The translations under genes were made by a program, and so were the position numbers. Shown piece after piece: positions 7,604 to 15,821 of a stretch of 37,495 bases of DNA. The notes beneath the pieces are model-generated. The model made no database searches. It worked only from the letters and a program-made list of their open reading frames with translations, and was not told the origin of the DNA. The first letter of the stretch is position 1; every line of letters begins with the position of its first letter. The stretch is from Halorubrum sp. GN11_10-6_MGM (lineage in GTDB: Archaea > Halobacteriota > Halobacteria > Halobacteriales > Haloferacaceae), in the NCBI RefSeq assembly GCF_005435165.1, contig NZ_SGUC01000031.1, positions 1 to 37,495 of the forward strand. Direction: 5' to 3'.

Positions 7604-7999
7604 TCAGGCGGCGCCGTCAGCGTCGGCCCTGACGAGTTCGACGCCCTCGCGGTCGGCCCGCTCGGCGAGCGCCGCGAGCGCGGTGCGGACCCCCTCGCAC
7701 TCCTCGCAGTCGAGGCCGACCTCGATCCGACCGGCGCCGAGGAACGACGCCGCGCGGACGAGTCCGCGGAGTCGGTCGGCCTCCCGCTGGCGTTCGAGCG
7801 TGCTCTCGGTGTCGAAGTCGGCCTCGGCCGCGACCGCGGCGGGCTGGTAGCCGCGGGCCGCGAGCCCGCGCTTGAGGTCGCGGAGGTGGTCGGGCGCGGT
7901 GCTGTCGAGGTCCGCCGCGTCGATGACGACGGGGTCGACGTCGGCGGGGCGACAACCGGTGAGCGCGTCTTCGATGCCGGCGGGCGAGGTGGTGCTCAT
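7604..7999 (-). CDS. unknown small acidic protein, first gene of the METTL5 operon
   Basis: I do not recognise this 131-residue protein. It has a compact alpha/beta look: an N-terminal acidic segment with VDPVVIDAADL, a helical middle (HLRDLKRGLAARGY, then STLERQREADRLRGLVRAASFL), and a final strand-helix-strand region with a CEEC pair (residues 98-101). The CxxC could bind metal or form a disulfide, but there is no second pair, so a zinc ribbon is not supported. The 3-bp gap to the methylase suggests a shared function, perhaps RNA modification or ribosome-related; this is inference. Codon use matches its neighbours, so it is a real gene. Confidence 0.7.
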   Translation of the reverse strand: MSTTSPAGIEDALTGCRPADVDPVVIDAADLDSTAPDHLRDLKRGLAARGYQPAAVAAEADFDTESTLERQREADRLRGLVRAASFLGAGRIEVGLDCEECEGVRTALAALAERADREGVELVRADADGAA

Positions 8000-8344
8000 A
8001 CCCTCCTATTGGCATAGGTTATACAAAAAACTTTTTGGATGTGTGATGGTAATATTACGGGGGAGCGAGCGACGGCGACCGACGGAGTCGGCGAGAGGCG
8101 GGCGTCGAAGGGTACCCCGGGATGCGGACAGTATTCCGACCTCGTACCTCGGTCACGTTTCGTGCGTCGCGGTGGCGACGCGAATACAGCGTTTCGGAGA
8201 ACTCGGAAGCGATTCCGATCAGCTGCTCCAGCGTCTTGCCTCTTCTACACGCCGAAAACAACGCTTCAGGGCAGTGCCGGAACCATCAGGATCGTTGATG
8301 GGGGTGGACAAGGCTTAAATGCGCGACTGACCACAAACCTTTTA
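8000..8344. other. 345-bp divergent intergenic region upstream of the first TFB
   Basis: No convincing gene lies here; the open frame running into TFB from 8039 has no family similarity before residue 1 of TFB. On the minus side a GTATAACC element (8017-8024) lies about 21 nt before the 7999 start. Next to it is a perfect inverted repeat CAAAAA-AC-TTTTTG (8024-8037). On the plus side a TATA box at 8313-8320 serves TFB. The rest is moderately GC-rich with nothing I can assign. Confidence 0.6.
8313..8320 (+). promoter_or_regulatory. TATA box of the first TFB gene
   Basis: GCTTAAAT is centred 28 nt before the ATG at 8345. It fixes that ATG as the start of a leaderless mRNA and argues against the longer upstream frame. 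Confidence 0.65.
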
Positions 8345-9298
8345 ATGGAACGTCCGAGTCGCCAGCGGCAACAGGAGCGGGACACGGAGCAGGAAACGGA
8401 CGAATCGACGGTCTCCTGTCCGGAGTGTGACTCAGAGAACATCGTCACCGACGCCGATCAAGAGCTGGTGTGCGAGGACTGCGGACTCGTCTTAGACGAG
8501 CGTAACATCGACCGCGGGCCGGAGTGGCGCGCGTTCAACCACAACGAGCGGCAGTCGAAGTCCCGCGTCGGCGCCCCGATCACCGAGACGATGCACGACA
8601 AGGGGTTGACGACGACGATTGACTGGAAGGACAAGGACGCGTACGGGCGGTCGCTCTCCTCCGAGAAGCGGTCGCAGATGCACCGCCTGCGCAAGTGGCA
8701 AGAGCGGATTCGGACCAAAGACGCGGGCGAGCGCAACCTCCAGTTCGCGCTCTCGGAGATCGACCGGATGGCGAGCGCGCTCGGCGTGCCGCGCTCGGTA
8801 CGCGAGGTCGCCTCGGTTATCTACCGACGGGCCCTGAACGAGGACCTGATCCGCGGGCGCTCCATCGAGGGCGTCTCCACCGCCGCGCTGTACGCCGCCT
8901 GCCGCCAAGAGGGGATCCCCCGCAGCCTCGACGAGGTCGCGGACGTCTCGCGGGTTCCCCAGAAGGAGATCGGCCGGACGTACCGATACATCTCGCAGGA
9001 GCTCGGGCTGGAGCTGAAGCCGGTCGACCCCAAGCAGTTCGTCCCGCGGTTCGCGTCCGCGCTCCAGCTCTCCGAGGAGGTCCAGTCGAAGGCGACCGAG
9101 ATTATCGACGTCTCCGCCGAGCAGGGACTGCTCTCCGGGAAGTCGCCGACGGGCTTCGCGGCGGCCGCGATCTACGCGGCCTCGCTGCTGTGCAACGAGA
9201 AGAAGACCCAGCGCGAGGTCGCCGACGTCGCGCAGGTCACCGAAGTCACCATCCGCAACCGGTATCAGGAGCAGATCGAAGCGATGGGGTTCCGGTAG
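8345..9298 (+). CDS. tfb: transcription initiation factor IIB (TFB), copy 1
   Basis: TFB bridges TBP-bound TATA DNA and RNA polymerase and sets the start site. The 317-residue protein has all the parts in order: zinc ribbon with C25, C28, C43 and C46 (SCPECDS ... CEDCGLV); B-reader/linker ([21 protein letters not shown], then [20 protein letters not shown]); first cyclin repeat about 115-200 ([15 protein letters not shown] ... IYRRAL, GRSIEGV); second cyclin repeat about 215-310, ending in the helix-turn-helix [16 protein letters not shown] that contacts the BRE. Haloarchaea carry several TFBs; a second is at 29281. The N-terminus is short and Gln/Glu-rich, unlike the longer tail of copy 2. 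Confidence 0.97.
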   Translation: MERPSRQRQQERDTEQETDESTVSCPECDSENIVTDADQELVCEDCGLVLDERNIDRGPEWRAFNHNERQSKSRVGAPITETMHDKGLTTTIDWKDKDAYGRSLSSEKRSQMHRLRKWQERIRTKDAGERNLQFALSEIDRMASALGVPRSVREVASVIYRRALNEDLIRGRSIEGVSTAALYAACRQEGIPRSLDEVADVSRVPQKEIGRTYRYISQELGLELKPVDPKQFVPRFASALQLSEEVQSKATEIIDVSAEQGLLSGKSPTGFAAAAIYAASLLCNEKKTQREVADVAQVTEVTIRNRYQEQIEAMGFR

Positions 9299-9387
9299 GG
9301 TCGAGGCGTTTCCGTTCGGTCTTTCGGTCGAGTGCGAGAACGTTGGATCGGGTTTTTAATCGCGTCCCGCTGTACCCACGGAGTGAG

Positions 9388-9822
9388 ATGTATTCAGAGA
9401 TCCTCGTTCCCACCGACGGCAGTCCGGCGTCGGACGCCGCGATCGAACACGCGATTGACCTCGCGGAGCAGTACGGCGCTCGACTCCACGCGCTGTACGT
9501 CGTCGACGGCGCGGCGTACTCCAGTCTGGAAGCAGGCGCGGAGATCGTCGTCGAGGCGCTCGAATCCGAGGGGAAGGAGGCGACGGGCCGCGTGGCCGAG
9601 GCCGCCGCCGACGCCGACGTCGAGTGCGTCTCCACCGTCGTCTCCGGCACCGCGTACCGCTCGATTCAGGACTACGTCGACGAGCACGACATCGACGTCG
9701 TCGTGATGGGGACCCACGGTCGGAAGGGGATCGACCGCTACCTCCTCGGAAGCGTCACGGAGCGCGTCGTCCGCACCTCGGACGTGCCGGTGTTGACCGT
9801 GCGCCAGCCGGCGGATGAGTAA
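9388..9822 (+). CDS. universal stress protein, UspA family
   Basis: This 144-residue single-domain protein starts YSEILVPTDGSPASDAAIEHAIDLA, the usual first strand and helix of UspA. Near the end GTHGRKGIDRYLLGSVTERVV carries the ATP-binding motif G-x2-G-x9-G-S, so it is probably an ATP-binding member. The family responds to stress and metabolic state; no partner is indicated here. A TTTTTAAT element at about 9353-9360 lies about 30 nt before the ATG. The next gene follows in the same direction after only 33 bp, so read-through into the MenE-like gene is possible. Confidence 0.93.
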   Translation: MYSEILVPTDGSPASDAAIEHAIDLAEQYGARLHALYVVDGAAYSSLEAGAEIVVEALESEGKEATGRVAEAAADADVECVSTVVSGTAYRSIQDYVDEHDIDVVVMGTHGRKGIDRYLLGSVTERVVRTSDVPVLTVRQPADE

Positions 9823-9855
9823 CCGCACCGTACTCGGCGGACGCGGGTGACACCG

Positions 9856-11940
9856 ATGCGCGACTGGCTCTCCCACCGCGTGGTCTCGTCGCCGGACGAC
9901 ACCGCCCTCGTCCGCGCCGAGGACGGCGAGGCGTGGAGCTACACCGACCTCGACCGCCTGGTCGCCGAGACCGCGGGCCGCCTCGTCGCGCACGGACTCG
10001 GCGAGGGCGATCGAATCGGCGTGCTCACGCCCCCGTACGTGGGCACCGTCGGGCTCGTTCACGCGACGATGCGGATCGGGGCGACGTTCGTCCCGCTCGG
10101 ACAGGAGCTGACGTCGCGCGAGATCGCGGCGCGGATCGATCGGACCGACCTCGACGCGGTCGTCTGCGCGGAGCCGACCGAGCCCACGGCGACGGACGCC
10201 GCGTCGGAGATCGAGGGCGTCCCCGTCTACTCCGTCGACGACCCGACGAGCGCGGACGTCACGGGGATTCACGACGTCGCCCCCGCGTCGCTCGACCCGC
10301 CGGAGTGGGAGTTCGGGGACCCGCTCTGCGTGCTGTTCACCTCGGGGACCACCGGCGATCCCAAACCCGTGCCGCTGACCGCGGGCAACGTGTACAGCTC
10401 GGCGGTCGCCTCCGCGTTCCGGCTGGGCGTCGAGGCCGACGACCGCTGGCTGGTGTCGCTGTCGCTCCACCACATGGGCGGGCTCGCCCCGGTGTATCGG
10501 TCGGTGCTGTACGGGACGACCCTCGTGTTGCGCGAGGGGTTCGACGCGGGCGGCACCGCCGACGACATCGACGCGTACGACGTGACGGGCGTCTCGCTCG
10601 TCCCGACGATGCTCCGGCAGATGCTCGACCGTCGGGGGACGCTGTCGGACTCGCTCCGCGTGGTCCTGCTCGGGGGCGCGCCCGCGCCGGCGGAGCTGAT
10701 AGAGCGGTGTCGCGACTACTCGGTCCCCGCCCACCCGACGTACGGGATGACGGAGGCCGCCTCGCAGATCACGACCGCGACGCCGCGACAGACCAGAGAC
10801 CGGATCGAGACGGTGGGCAGACCGCTGTTCGGGACGGACGTGACGGTCGTCGGCGACGACGGCGATCCGGTCGACCCCGGCGAGACCGGGGAGATCGTCG
10901 TCAGCGGGCCGACTATCACCCCGGGGTATCTCGACGATACCGGGGGCGGTTCACCGGAGGCCGTCGGCGGAGGCGACGCGGCTGCGCCCGATAATGGCGA
11001 CGATGGGGACGCCGCTGCGCCCGACGTCGACCTGAACGGGATCGATCCGGCGACCCTCGACCGGTCCGACTTCGGCCCGCACGGACTCCACACGGGCGAC
11101 GTCGGGCGGTTCGGCGACGACGGGTACCTCCACGTGCTCAACCGCGTCGACGACCGGATCATCAGCGGCGGCGAGAACGTCGAGCCCGGCGAGGTCGCGG
11201 ACGTGCTCCGGGAGTACGCCGAGGTCGACGACGTCGCGGTGGTCGGCCTCGACGACGAGGTGTGGGGCGAGCGCGTCGCCGCGCTCCTCGCCGTCGGCGA
11301 CCGGTTCCCGTCGGTGACGACCGACCCCGCCGGGAACGATCCCGCCGCGACCGACCCCGCGGAGGACGTCGCCGCGACCGACGAGGCGTCGCAGGGTGAC
11401 CGCGCGACCGGGGAGGGGGTCGACGAGGGGGCCGAACCGACCGTCGAGGTCGGTGACATCGGTCCCGCGCCCATCGATGAAGCGGCGTTCGTCGCCTTCG
11501 CCCGCGAACGGCTCGCCGGGTTCAAGATCCCGAAGACGGTCGCGTACGTCGAGGAGCTGCCGCGGACCGTCTCGGGGACCGTCGACAGGGAGGCGACGCG
11601 TACGGTCCTCCGCGAGCGGGGCGCGGACCCCCGTGAGAGCGCGGACGCGGACCTCGAAACTGCGGGGTTCGAGCCCGCTGAGCCCGCCGAGCCGCCGGAC
11701 GGGACCGACACGGGCTCGGCGGGCGACGCGGGTGGCGACGGGACCGCGCAGGAGACGGGCGACGCCGAGGTCGAGATCGACGACGCCGAGGCGGTCGCCG
11801 CGGAATCGGACGACGAGCCGTCCGCCGCCGACTCCGGCCGCCATCGGGACGAGGACGACGAGGCGGGGGCGACTGCGGACGACGAGGCGGAGACGACCGC
11901 GGACGACGAGGCGGAGACGACCGCGGACGAGGACTCATAA
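9856..11940 (+). CDS. menE: MenE-like AMP-dependent acyl-CoA synthetase (o-succinylbenzoate-CoA ligase) with acidic inserts and tail
   Basis: The protein is an ANL-superfamily adenylate-forming enzyme of 694 residues, longer than the usual 450-550. Motifs: VLFTSGTTGDPK (159-170, ATP P-loop), SLHHMGGLAPVYRSVLYG (203-220, typical of MenE), LLGGAPAP (271-278), YGMTE (296-300) and HTGDVGRF (412-419). MenE activates o-succinylbenzoate with CoA for menaquinone synthesis, fitting menF nearby; a fatty-acyl ligase is the alternative. Residues about 363-405 and 485-535 are low-complexity acidic inserts, and 590-694 is a disordered acidic tail ending in 8-residue repeats. At the A10 motif (PRTVSGTVDR, 569-578) the usual lysine is threonine. 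A GTG three codons earlier (9847) is an alternative start. Confidence 0.75.
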   Translation: MRDWLSHRVVSSPDDTALVRAEDGEAWSYTDLDRLVAETAGRLVAHGLGEGDRIGVLTPPYVGTVGLVHATMRIGATFVPLGQELTSREIAARIDRTDLDAVVCAEPTEPTATDAASEIEGVPVYSVDDPTSADVTGIHDVAPASLDPPEWEFGDPLCVLFTSGTTGDPKPVPLTAGNVYSSAVASAFRLGVEADDRWLVSLSLHHMGGLAPVYRSVLYGTTLVLREGFDAGGTADDIDAYDVTGVSLVPTMLRQMLDRRGTLSDSLRVVLLGGAPAPAELIERCRDYSVPAHPTYGMTEAASQITTATPRQTRDRIETVGRPLFGTDVTVVGDDGDPVDPGETGEIVVSGPTITPGYLDDTGGGSPEAVGGGDAAAPDNGDDGDAAAPDVDLNGIDPATLDRSDFGPHGLHTGDVGRFGDDGYLHVLNRVDDRIISGGENVEPGEVADVLREYAEVDDVAVVGLDDEVWGERVAALLAVGDRFPSVTTDPAGNDPAATDPAEDVAATDEASQGDRATGEGVDEGAEPTVEVGDIGPAPIDEAAFVAFARERLAGFKIPKTVAYVEELPRTVSGTVDREATRTVLRERGADPRESADADLETAGFEPAEPAEPPDGTDTGSAGDAGGDGTAQETGDAEVEIDDAEAVAAESDDEPSAADSGRHRDEDDEAGATADDEAETTADDEAETTADEDS
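11854..11925 (+). repeat. 24-bp repeat encoding an acidic 8-residue unit
   Basis: Three units of 24 bp encode DDEAGATA, DDEAETTA and DDEAETTA in the C-terminal tail of the MenE-like protein. The last two DNA copies are nearly identical, so the number may vary between strains. Confidence 0.85.
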
Positions 11941-12001
11941 ACTCACCCGGGGTTTTTCGTTGTTCCACGAACGTTTTGTCCGGGGGGTCCTCACGGAGCG
12001 T

Positions 12002-13150
12002 ATGGAGCTGCTCGACGACAGCGTCGTGCCGGAGCACGCGCGAGACGTCAAACAGGAGGCCCGCGAGTTCGCCGACGAGTACATCGCCCCGAACGCCGAG
12101 GCGTACTACGAGTCGGGCGAGTACCCGTGGGAGATCCTCGAAGCCGGGATGGACGCCGGACTCATCGCACAGGACATTGGCGAGGAGTACGGCGGGAAGG
12201 GGTTCGACCTCGCGCAGGTGCTCGCCATCGCGGAGGAGTTCTACCGCGCCGACGCCGGCATCGCGCTCACCCTCCAGCTCGCCAGCTTCGGCGCGGAGAT
12301 GGTCGAGGACTACGGGACCGAGGAACAGAAAGAGGAGTACCTCCGCCCGGTCGCGGAGAACGATCAGATCTCCGGACTCGCGGTGTCGGAACCGCAGACC
12401 GGCTCGGACCTCGCGGGGATGACGACGAAAGCGGAGAAGGTCGAGGGCGGGTACGAGCTCACCGGCGAGAAGTACTGGGTCGGGAACGCGGTCGAGGCCG
12501 ACTGGCTCACCGTCTACGCGAAGACCGGCGAGGGCGAGGACCGCTACTCGAACTACACGCTGTTCATCGTCGAGACCGACTCTGACGGCTACGAGGCCGA
12601 GCACATCCCCGAGAAGATGGGGATGCGCGCCTCCAAGCAGGGCCACATCGTCTTCGAGGACTGCTTCGTCCCCGAGGAGAACGTCGTCGGCAGCGAGGGC
12701 GGCGGCTTCTACGTCCTCGCGGACTTCTTCAACCACGGCCGCGTCGTCGTCGGCGGCCACGGGCTCGGGCTCGCCGCGGCCGCCATCGAGGAGGCCGAGG
12801 CATTCATCGACGAGCGCGAGGCGTTCGGTCGCACCATCGACGAGTTCCAAGCGGTCCAGCACACGATCTCGGACATGCGGATCGGCTTCGAGTCGGCGCG
12901 CGCGCTCAACTGGCGCGCCTGCGAGAAGGTGGCGAACAACGAGGACGCCGGCTACTGGGCCGCGCTGGCGAAGACGAAGTCGACGGAGGTCGCCACCGAC
13001 TGCGCCGAGAAGGGGATGAAGCTCCACGGCGGCCGCTCGATCCTCACCGAGCGCCGGATCGCCCGCGTCTACCGCGACGTGCGCATCCCGGTGATCTACG
13101 AGGGCGCCAACGACATCCAGCGCAACCTCATCTACCGGCAGTCGCGCTGA
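12002..13150 (+). CDS. acyl-CoA dehydrogenase
   Basis: The 382-residue FAD enzyme would introduce the alpha-beta double bond into an acyl-CoA and pass electrons to ETF. The N-terminal helical domain is followed by the FAD/substrate motif LAVSEPQTGSDLAGM (126-140), the beta domain with GEKYWVGNA (155-163) and MGMRASKQGHIVFEDCFVP, then the C-terminal helices. E367 in VIYEGANDIQRN is the catalytic base of short/medium-chain type enzymes. QTGSD replaces the common GAGSD, so the exact substrate is uncertain. It begins 61 bp after the MenE-like ligase and could be co-transcribed with it, which keeps open that the ligase works on fatty or branched acyl groups. No ETF genes are in the window. Confidence 0.93.
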   Translation: MELLDDSVVPEHARDVKQEAREFADEYIAPNAEAYYESGEYPWEILEAGMDAGLIAQDIGEEYGGKGFDLAQVLAIAEEFYRADAGIALTLQLASFGAEMVEDYGTEEQKEEYLRPVAENDQISGLAVSEPQTGSDLAGMTTKAEKVEGGYELTGEKYWVGNAVEADWLTVYAKTGEGEDRYSNYTLFIVETDSDGYEAEHIPEKMGMRASKQGHIVFEDCFVPEENVVGSEGGGFYVLADFFNHGRVVVGGHGLGLAAAAIEEAEAFIDEREAFGRTIDEFQAVQHTISDMRIGFESARALNWRACEKVANNEDAGYWAALAKTKSTEVATDCAEKGMKLHGGRSILTERRIARVYRDVRIPVIYEGANDIQRNLIYRQSR

Positions 13151-13205
13151 GCGCGGTCGGCGTCCGCTTCCGGCCGCGACTTCGTCCGCTTCCGCCCGCC
13201 GGGGC

Positions 13206-13880
13206 TCACAGCGTCGACGCCAGCCGCCGAAGCGCCTCGCTTCCGCCCGAGGCGAGCGGGTCGCCGTGGCCGACGCAGGCGACCTCGAACGGAGGCGCCC
13301 GCTCCGCGAGCGAGCGCACGCTCGTCGCGACCGCGTCCGTGTCGTAGCTTATCAGCCACTCGGAGGGGTCGAGATCCCCGTCCGATTCGGCGACGAGGTC
13401 CCCGAGGAGTCCGACGCCCAGTTCCTCGCTGACGTACGCGACGTGTCCCGGCGTGTGGCCGGGGGTGTGGTACGCCGTGAAGGAGCCGACCGCCTCGCCG
13501 TCGCGAACGCCGAGAACGTCGAGGTCGGGGAGATCGGTGACGAGCCCGCCGAGCCGCTGGATCAGTCCCTTATGATTTCGGATGGGCGGGGACCGCGCCC
13601 CGCGGAGCAGCTGCGCGTCGAAGCCGTAGGCGCGGACCGGCGCGTCGAGTTCGGGCGCGAGCGACGCCAGCGTCCCGACGTGGTCGAGGTCGTAGTGGGT
13701 GAGCAGGACGCGGCCGACCTCGGAGACCCCGATCCCGGCCTCGTCGAGCCCGCGCCGAATCGCCGCCTCGTCCCACGGGGTGCCGGCGTCGACGAGCGTC
13801 GGCACGTCGTCGAAGACGAGGTACGCGTTGACCCCGCGGCAGTCGAAGCGCCAGACGCCGTCCGCGATCTCCGTCGCCAT
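13206..13880 (-). CDS. MBL-fold metallo-hydrolase with a variant metal motif
   Basis: The 224-residue protein has the beta-lactamase fold: ADGVWRFDCRGVNAYLV (6-22), TLVDAGTP (28-35), LTHYDLDHVGT (60-70), YHTPGHTPGHVAYV (137-150), GDLVAES (160-166) and VACVGHGDPL (200-209). Likely metal ligands are H62, D64, D66, H67, H141, D161 and H205. The classic HxHxDH motif reads H-Y-D-L-D-H, so Asp replaces the second His. This variant occurs in glyoxalase II-like and quorum-quenching-like subgroups and usually changes metal preference. No substrate can be assigned. The start at ATG 13880 is the only one that keeps the MATEIADGVWRFD opening; it is divergent from the MutS-like gene. Confidence 0.85.
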   Translation of the reverse strand: MATEIADGVWRFDCRGVNAYLVFDDVPTLVDAGTPWDEAAIRRGLDEAGIGVSEVGRVLLTHYDLDHVGTLASLAPELDAPVRAYGFDAQLLRGARSPPIRNHKGLIQRLGGLVTDLPDLDVLGVRDGEAVGSFTAYHTPGHTPGHVAYVSEELGVGLLGDLVAESDGDLDPSEWLISYDTDAVATSVRSLAERAPPFEVACVGHGDPLASGGSEALRRLASTL

Positions 13881-14006
13881 GGGATTCGGTACGGGAGCCG
13901 GAGACAAGAACGCTCGCGTATCGGACCTCGGCGGGATGCCCTCGGTGGCCGCCGGAGCGCGGTGAGACGACGAAAACGCCAAGACGCCGGGGCGACACCA
14001 CGAGGT

Positions 14007-15821
14007 ATGCGACTGGAGGACTACTGGGGGATCGGCCCCAAGACGAGCGAGCGGCTCACGGAGGCGCTCGGGACCGAACGGGCCGTCGAGGCGATCGAGT
14101 CGGCGGACGTTCGCGCGCTCGTCGACGCCGGCCTCCACCGCGGCCGCGCGACGCGCATCCTCCGCCGGGCGAACGGCGAGGCGGGGATGGACGTCCTCGC
14201 GACGGGCGACGCCCGCTCGGTGTACGACGACCTGCTCTCGCTCGCGGCCGACGCGGCGTTGACCGCGCACGCGGCCGACCGGATCAGGGTGATGACCCCG
14301 CTGCTCGACCGCGGCGCGGTCGAGTCGCGGTTGGATCGGGTGGTCGCCGCCCGCGACGCGTGGGCCGACCTCGGTGACGCCGAGCGCGAGGCGGTCGAGG
14401 ACGCCTTCGTCGCGTACGACGAGGCCGGCGGCTCCGATCTGGCCGCCGTCGAGACCGCCGTCGCGCTCCGCGAGGCGGGGGTGACGGACGGCCCGTTCGC
14501 CGACGTGGGCGCGCTCGACGGCGAACGGCTGCGCGACGCGGCCGACGCGCTCGCCGACGTGCGAGGCTCGATCGCCCCCGCCGGCGACCTCGACGGCGCC
14601 GACATCGAGATCGCGACGGGCGCCGACGCGGAGCTGGACCGCCTGCGCGAGCGGCTGTCGGCCGCGCGCGGCCTCGCGGACTCCGCGTTCGACGTGCTCG
14701 AATCCGTCCGCGACGGGAGCCTCCGCGACTTCGAGGCGCTGGAGGCGGCGACGATCGATCACGTCGCCCGCGAGACGGGCGTCGAGCCGGCGACGGTGCG
14801 GGCCGCCGCGCCCGACGAGGCGCTCGACGCGGCCGACTTCGTCTCCGGGACGCTCCGAGAGCTCGTCGTCGAACTCGAAGGCGCCGTCGACGAGCGCGAG
14901 GCCGCGGTCGCGGCCGACATCCGCGAGCGGCTCGGCGACGAGCCGGACGCCGACGAGGACACCGCCGTCGCGCGCGCCGCGGCGGCCGTGTCGGACGCCG
15001 CGTTCCTGCTGTCGCTCGGGCGGTTCGCGGCGGAGAACGGCCACGTCCGGCCGACGCTCGTCGAGGACGGCATCGCCGTGCGCGGCGCGCGAAACCCGTT
15101 CCTCGACGGCGACGTTCAGCCCGTCTCGTACGGCGTCGGATCCCACGCGCTGGCGGACGCGGCCGGCGTGGCGAGCGCGGACGCGCCGCCGACCGGCGAC
15201 CGCGTGAGCGTGCTCACCGGGGCGAACTCCGGCGGGAAGACGACCCTTCTCGAAACCCTCTGTGCCGTGGCGCTGCTCGCGTCGATGGGGCTGCCCGTCC
15301 CCGCCGAGGCGGCCGAGGTGGGGACGTTCGACCGGATCGTCTTCCACCGCCGGCACGCCTCGTTCAACGCCGGCGTGCTGGAGTCGACGCTGAAGTCCGT
15401 CGTGCCGCCGCTGGTCGCGGACGGTCGGACGCTGATGCTCGTCGACGAGTTCGAGGCGATCACAGAGCCGGGCCGGGCCGCAGACCTGCTGAACGGCCTC
15501 GTCACGCTCACGGTCGACCGCGGCGCGCTCGGCGTCTACGTCACCCACCTCGCGGAGGACCTGAGCCCGCTGCCGGACGCAGCCCGCATCGACGGTATCT
15601 TCGCCGAGGGGCTGACGAACGACTTGGAGCTCCGCGTCGACTATCAGCCGCGGTTCGAGACGGTCGGGAAGTCCACGCCGGAGTTCATCGTCTCGCGGCT
15701 CGTCGCGAACGCGGGCGACCGCGGCGTCCGCGCCGGCTTCGAGCACCTGGCCGGCGCGGTCGGCGAGGAAGCGGTCCAGCGAACGCTCTCTGACGCCGAG
15801 TGGGCGGCGAACGATGACTGA
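14007..15821 (+). CDS. MutS-related ATPase with an N-terminal helix-hairpin-helix
   Basis: This 604-residue protein ends in a MutS ATPase: Walker A GANSGGKTT (405-413), the signature-like SFNAGVLESTLKSV (452-465), Walker B TLMLVDEFEA (475-484, D480/E481) and H-loop VTHLAEDL (512-519). The middle (about 70-350) is helical and corresponds to the MutS lever/clamp core. There is no N-terminal mismatch-recognition domain with Phe-x-Glu and no C-terminal Smr nuclease. Instead residues 1-50 (YWGIGPKTSERLTEAL ... LHRGRATRILRRA) resemble one or two helix-hairpin-helix DNA-binding motifs. It fits the haloarchaeal MutS5/MutS2-related group, whose roles (recombination or junction processing rather than mismatch repair) are poorly defined. 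Its last 8 bp overlap the next gene. Confidence 0.85.
   Translation: MRLEDYWGIGPKTSERLTEALGTERAVEAIESADVRALVDAGLHRGRATRILRRANGEAGMDVLATGDARSVYDDLLSLAADAALTAHAADRIRVMTPLLDRGAVESRLDRVVAARDAWADLGDAEREAVEDAFVAYDEAGGSDLAAVETAVALREAGVTDGPFADVGALDGERLRDAADALADVRGSIAPAGDLDGADIEIATGADAELDRLRERLSAARGLADSAFDVLESVRDGSLRDFEALEAATIDHVARETGVEPATVRAAAPDEALDAADFVSGTLRELVVELEGAVDEREAAVAADIRERLGDEPDADEDTAVARAAAAVSDAAFLLSLGRFAAENGHVRPTLVEDGIAVRGARNPFLDGDVQPVSYGVGSHALADAAGVASADAPPTGDRVSVLTGANSGGKTTLLETLCAVALLASMGLPVPAEAAEVGTFDRIVFHRRHASFNAGVLESTLKSVVPPLVADGRTLMLVDEFEAITEPGRAADLLNGLVTLTVDRGALGVYVTHLAEDLSPLPDAARIDGIFAEGLTNDLELRVDYQPRFETVGKSTPEFIVSRLVANAGDRGVRAGFEHLAGAVGEEAVQRTLSDAEWAANDD

Noticed and set aside
8039..8344. 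Upstream extension of TFB copy 1 by about 100 codons
   Set aside because: The extra residues do not resemble TFB, and the TATA box at 8313-8320 would lie inside the extension, pointing to the ATG at 8345.
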